A stretch of 7,837 nt of DNA, from contig JAEUIG010000145.1 in assembly GCA_016795125.1 (NCBI GenBank), positions 1 to 7,837 of the forward strand, given 5' to 3'. This stretch comes from Planctomycetaceae bacterium. Lineage in GTDB: Bacteria; Planctomycetota; Planctomycetia; Planctomycetales; Planctomycetaceae. Below, piece by piece: positions 6,107 to 7,837 of this stretch; the stretch's first letter is position 1; every line of letters starts with the position of its first letter. The notes under the pieces were generated by a model, which saw nothing but the letters and a program-made list of their open reading frames with translations, had not been told where the DNA came from and did not search any database. Both the position numbers and the translations under genes were made by a program.

Positions 6107-7555
6107 ATGCACGCACCGAACTCGACCGGCGTGAACTTTGGACGGCGGCACTGCCTGCAGCGCGTGTCGACGTTCGCCGGCGGAGCAGCCCTCGCATCTC
6201 TGCTGCGCGACGACGCCACGGCGGCGGCGACTTCCCCTGTCACGGGGGATTCGACGGTCGCGGGACTGCACTTCCCGGCGCGCGCCAAGCGGATGGTCTA
6301 CCTGTTCCAGTCCGGCGCGCCGTCGCAACTGGACCTGTTCGAACACAAGCCGGGCCTCGCAGCACTGCAGGGAACTGACCTGCCGGATTCCATCCGCCAG
6401 GGGCAGCGGCTCACCGGCATGACGTCGTCGCAGGAGCGATTCCCCGTCGCCGCGACGAAGTTCAAGTTCGCCCAGCACGGCCGCAGCGGCGCGTGGGTCA
6501 GCGAACTGCTGCCGCACACGGCCGGCATCGTGGACGATGTCTGCTTCATCAAGACGCTGCACACCGAGGCCATCAATCACGATCCGGCCGTCACGTTCCT
6601 GCAGACCGGCGCTCAACTCGCCGGCCGCCCCAGCCTGGGAGCCTGGCTCGCTTACGGTCTCGGCAGTCTCAACGACAATCTCCCCGCGTACGTCGCGATG
6701 GTTTCCGGCACCGGCGATCAGCCGCTGTACGACCGGCTGTGGGGCAGCGGCTTCCTGCCGTCCCGGTACCAGGGCGTGAAGCTGCGATCCTCCGGCGATC
6801 CGGTGCCGTTCCTGTCGAACCCGGCCGGCATCGATCCGATGGCCCGTCGCCAGATGCTCGACGGTCTCGCCGAGCTGAACGGGCTGCGGCTCGAAGAAAC
6901 CGGCGATCCGGAAATTGCCACGCGCGTCGTGCAGTACGAAATGGCGTTCCGCATGCAGTCGTCGGTCCCGGAACTCGTCGACATTTCACAGGAACCGCAG
7001 AGCACCTTCGATCTCTACGGCGAACAGGCGCGGAAGCCCGGCACGTTCGCCTACCAGTGCCTGCTGGCGCGGCGGATGATCGAGCGCGGCGTGCGGTTCG
7101 TCCAGCTCTTCCACCGCGGCTGGGACCAGCACCGCCACCTGCCGAAGCTCATCGTCGAACAGGCGCAGGTGACCGACCAGGCCTCGGCTGCGCTGGTGAT
7201 CGACCTGAAGCAGCGGGGACTGCTCGACGACACGCTCGTCGTCTGGGGGGGCGAATTCGGCCGCACCGTCTACTGCCAGGGAGCATTGACTCCCGACGAC
7301 TACGGCCGCGACCATCATCCGCGCTGCTTCACCGCCTGGCTCGCCGGCGGCGGCATCAAGCCCGGCATCTCGCACGGCGTAACCGACGACTTCGGCTACA
7401 ACATCGTCGAGAACCCGGTCCACGTCCACGACCTGCACGCCACGTTGCTGCACCTGCTCGGCATCGACCACGAACGCCTGACGTTCAAGTTCCAGGGCCG
7501 CGACTTCCGGCTCACCGACGTCCACGGCGAACTCGTCCAGCCGATTCTCGCGTGA
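6107..7555 (+). CDS. DUF1501 family exported protein
   Basis: A 482-residue protein of DUF1501 (PF07394), a family with an alkaline-phosphatase/sulfatase-like fold. The N-terminus has a twin-arginine-like motif GRRHCLQ (residues 12-18) followed by a hydrophobic stretch STFAGGAALASLL (21-33), so Tat export is likely although the motif is imperfect. Family hallmarks: MVYLFQSGAPSQLDLFEHKP (63-82), INHDPAVTFLQTG (156-168), RFVQLFHRGWDQH (330-342), GGEFGRT (381-387), GRDHHP (400-405) and HDLHATLLHLLGIDH (441-455). The clustered Asp/His residues resemble a metal site, but no substrate is known. It begins 4 bases after the preceding stop with no strong Shine-Dalgarno of its own (a weak GAAAG at 6093-6097), pointing to translational coupling. 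DUF1501 genes are habitually found beside PSCyt/PSD1 genes in planctomycetes, so the two products probably work together. The gene appears complete. Confidence 0.92.
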   Translation: MHAPNSTGVNFGRRHCLQRVSTFAGGAALASLLRDDATAAATSPVTGDSTVAGLHFPARAKRMVYLFQSGAPSQLDLFEHKPGLAALQGTDLPDSIRQGQRLTGMTSSQERFPVAATKFKFAQHGRSGAWVSELLPHTAGIVDDVCFIKTLHTEAINHDPAVTFLQTGAQLAGRPSLGAWLAYGLGSLNDNLPAYVAMVSGTGDQPLYDRLWGSGFLPSRYQGVKLRSSGDPVPFLSNPAGIDPMARRQMLDGLAELNGLRLEETGDPEIATRVVQYEMAFRMQSSVPELVDISQEPQSTFDLYGEQARKPGTFAYQCLLARRMIERGVRFVQLFHRGWDQHRHLPKLIVEQAQVTDQASAALVIDLKQRGLLDDTLVVWGGEFGRTVYCQGALTPDDYGRDHHPRCFTAWLAGGGIKPGISHGVTDDFGYNIVENPVHVHDLHATLLHLLGIDHERLTFKFQGRDFRLTDVHGELVQPILA

Positions 7556-7589
7556 GCCCTCGCCGCACATCACGAGCCACGGGGTTTAT

Positions 7590-7663
7590 CCGGCTTTGCA
7601 CAATAATTCAGGGGACAGGCAAAGCCCATTCGACTGGTCTGTCCGTCAATTGTTGTCAGCCGG
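7590..7663. repeat. Long imperfect inverted repeat downstream of the operon, REP-like
   Basis: Nested paired segments run CCGGCT (7590-7595) with AGCCGG (7658-7663), ACAATAATT (7600-7608) with AATTGTTGT (7648-7656, 8 of 9), and GGACAG (7613-7618) with CTGTCC (7639-7644). A competing perfect 8-base stem, GGCTTTGC (7592-7599) with GCAAAGCC (7619-7626), cannot form at the same time as the outer stem. It begins 35 bases after the DUF1501 stop and could serve as a transcript 3' end structure, but no U-tract follows. From memory, a TTCAGGGGACAGGC-like motif resembles REP sequences linked to Y1 transposases; this was not checked. Confidence 0.55.
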
Positions 7664-7700
7664 CAGAATCGCGAGCGAAGCAGCTCTCCCTAGCGCCAGA

Positions 7701-7785
7701 TTCACCACGGAGGACACGGAGACCACGGAGAAGAACCAGGAGTTGAGCGCTTTTTCTCAGTGTCCTCCGTGTCCTCCGTGGTGAA
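7701..7785. repeat. Inverted-repeat element E4 (CACGGAG cores)
   Basis: The 32-base arms at 7701-7732 and 7754-7785 are reverse complements with 3 mismatches around a 21-base loop. The left arm carries CACGGAG three times at 7706, 7715 and 7724, exactly 9 apart. The right arm carries CTCAGTG, CTCCGTG and CTCCGTG at 7756, 7765 and 7774, also 9 apart. The outer ends (TTCACC/GGTGAA) match those of element E1. It lies 145 bases after the DUF1501 stop. A 62-residue open frame across it (7596-7784) is a translation of the repeat and not a gene. The remaining 52 bases of the window show nothing recognisable. Confidence 0.93.
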
Positions 7786-7837
7786 CTTCCTTCCTTTGCG
7801 GAGGTTGGCGCGGCTGACAATGCTCAATGGACGGAGC

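Noticed and set aside
6493..7746. Long + strand open frame (417 codons) overlapping the DUF1501 gene
   Set aside because: It is out of frame with the DUF1501 gene, extremely rich in Arg, Pro and Ala as expected for a GC-rich shadow frame, and has no recognisable domain.
7596..7784. Small + strand open frame ending in element E4
   Set aside because: Its second half is a direct translation of both E4 arms; no ribosome binding site or family similarity.
707..7785. CRISPR array interpretation of the short periodic repeats
   Set aside because: Units are 7-base cores at 8-10 base steps in inverted arms; there are no 24-40 base repeats with unique spacers and no cas genes.

Overview
The window looks like the chromosome of a GC-rich planctomycete (Planctomycetota). 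The strongest evidence is the gene pair at 2908-7555. It encodes a PSCyt1/PSCyt2/LamG/PSD1 protein with two CxxCH haem motifs, followed 4 bases later by a DUF1501 protein. This architecture is typical of Planctomycetes and of some Verrucomicrobia and other PVC relatives. All five genes lie on the + strand. High GC content produces long antisense and alternate-frame open frames, which I treat as shadows.

Layout: 107-697 is a DUF4126 membrane protein. 809-1588 is an amidohydrolase-2 family TIM-barrel hydrolase with its metal ligands intact. 1764-2549 is a second protein of the same superfamily whose metal ligands are largely replaced. 2550-2907 is a non-coding gap with a repeat, a palindrome and a possible promoter. 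2908-6102 and 6107-7555 are the exported planctomycete cytochrome/PSD1 protein and its DUF1501 partner, very probably one transcription unit. 7556-7837 is non-coding and holds two inverted-repeat structures.

The most unusual content lies between the genes. Four inverted repeats (707-778, 1593-1761, 2609-2690, 7701-7785) share one design although they are not copies of one sequence. Each arm is three or four copies of a 7-base core of the form C[AG]C[GA][GA]A[GT] at 8-10 base (mostly 9-base) intervals, and the opposite arm mirrors the unit spacing. Each element uses its own core variant (CRCRGAG, GCGGAT, CACGAAG or CACGGAG). Every inter-gene gap larger than 4 bases holds exactly one. One ends two bases before a start codon and one is turned inside out. 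They inflate gene calls: one adds a false 55-residue N-terminus and another reads as a small false protein. Short 7-base direct repeats also lie just upstream of the first two start codons.

Working picture (inference): the two amidohydrolase-like proteins may act as a catalytic/non-catalytic pair in the cytoplasm. The exported haem protein and DUF1501 partner probably act in the periplasm on an unknown, possibly glycan-related, substrate. The intergenic elements may be mobile hairpins, transcript-end structures or protein-binding arrays; the sequence alone does not decide.
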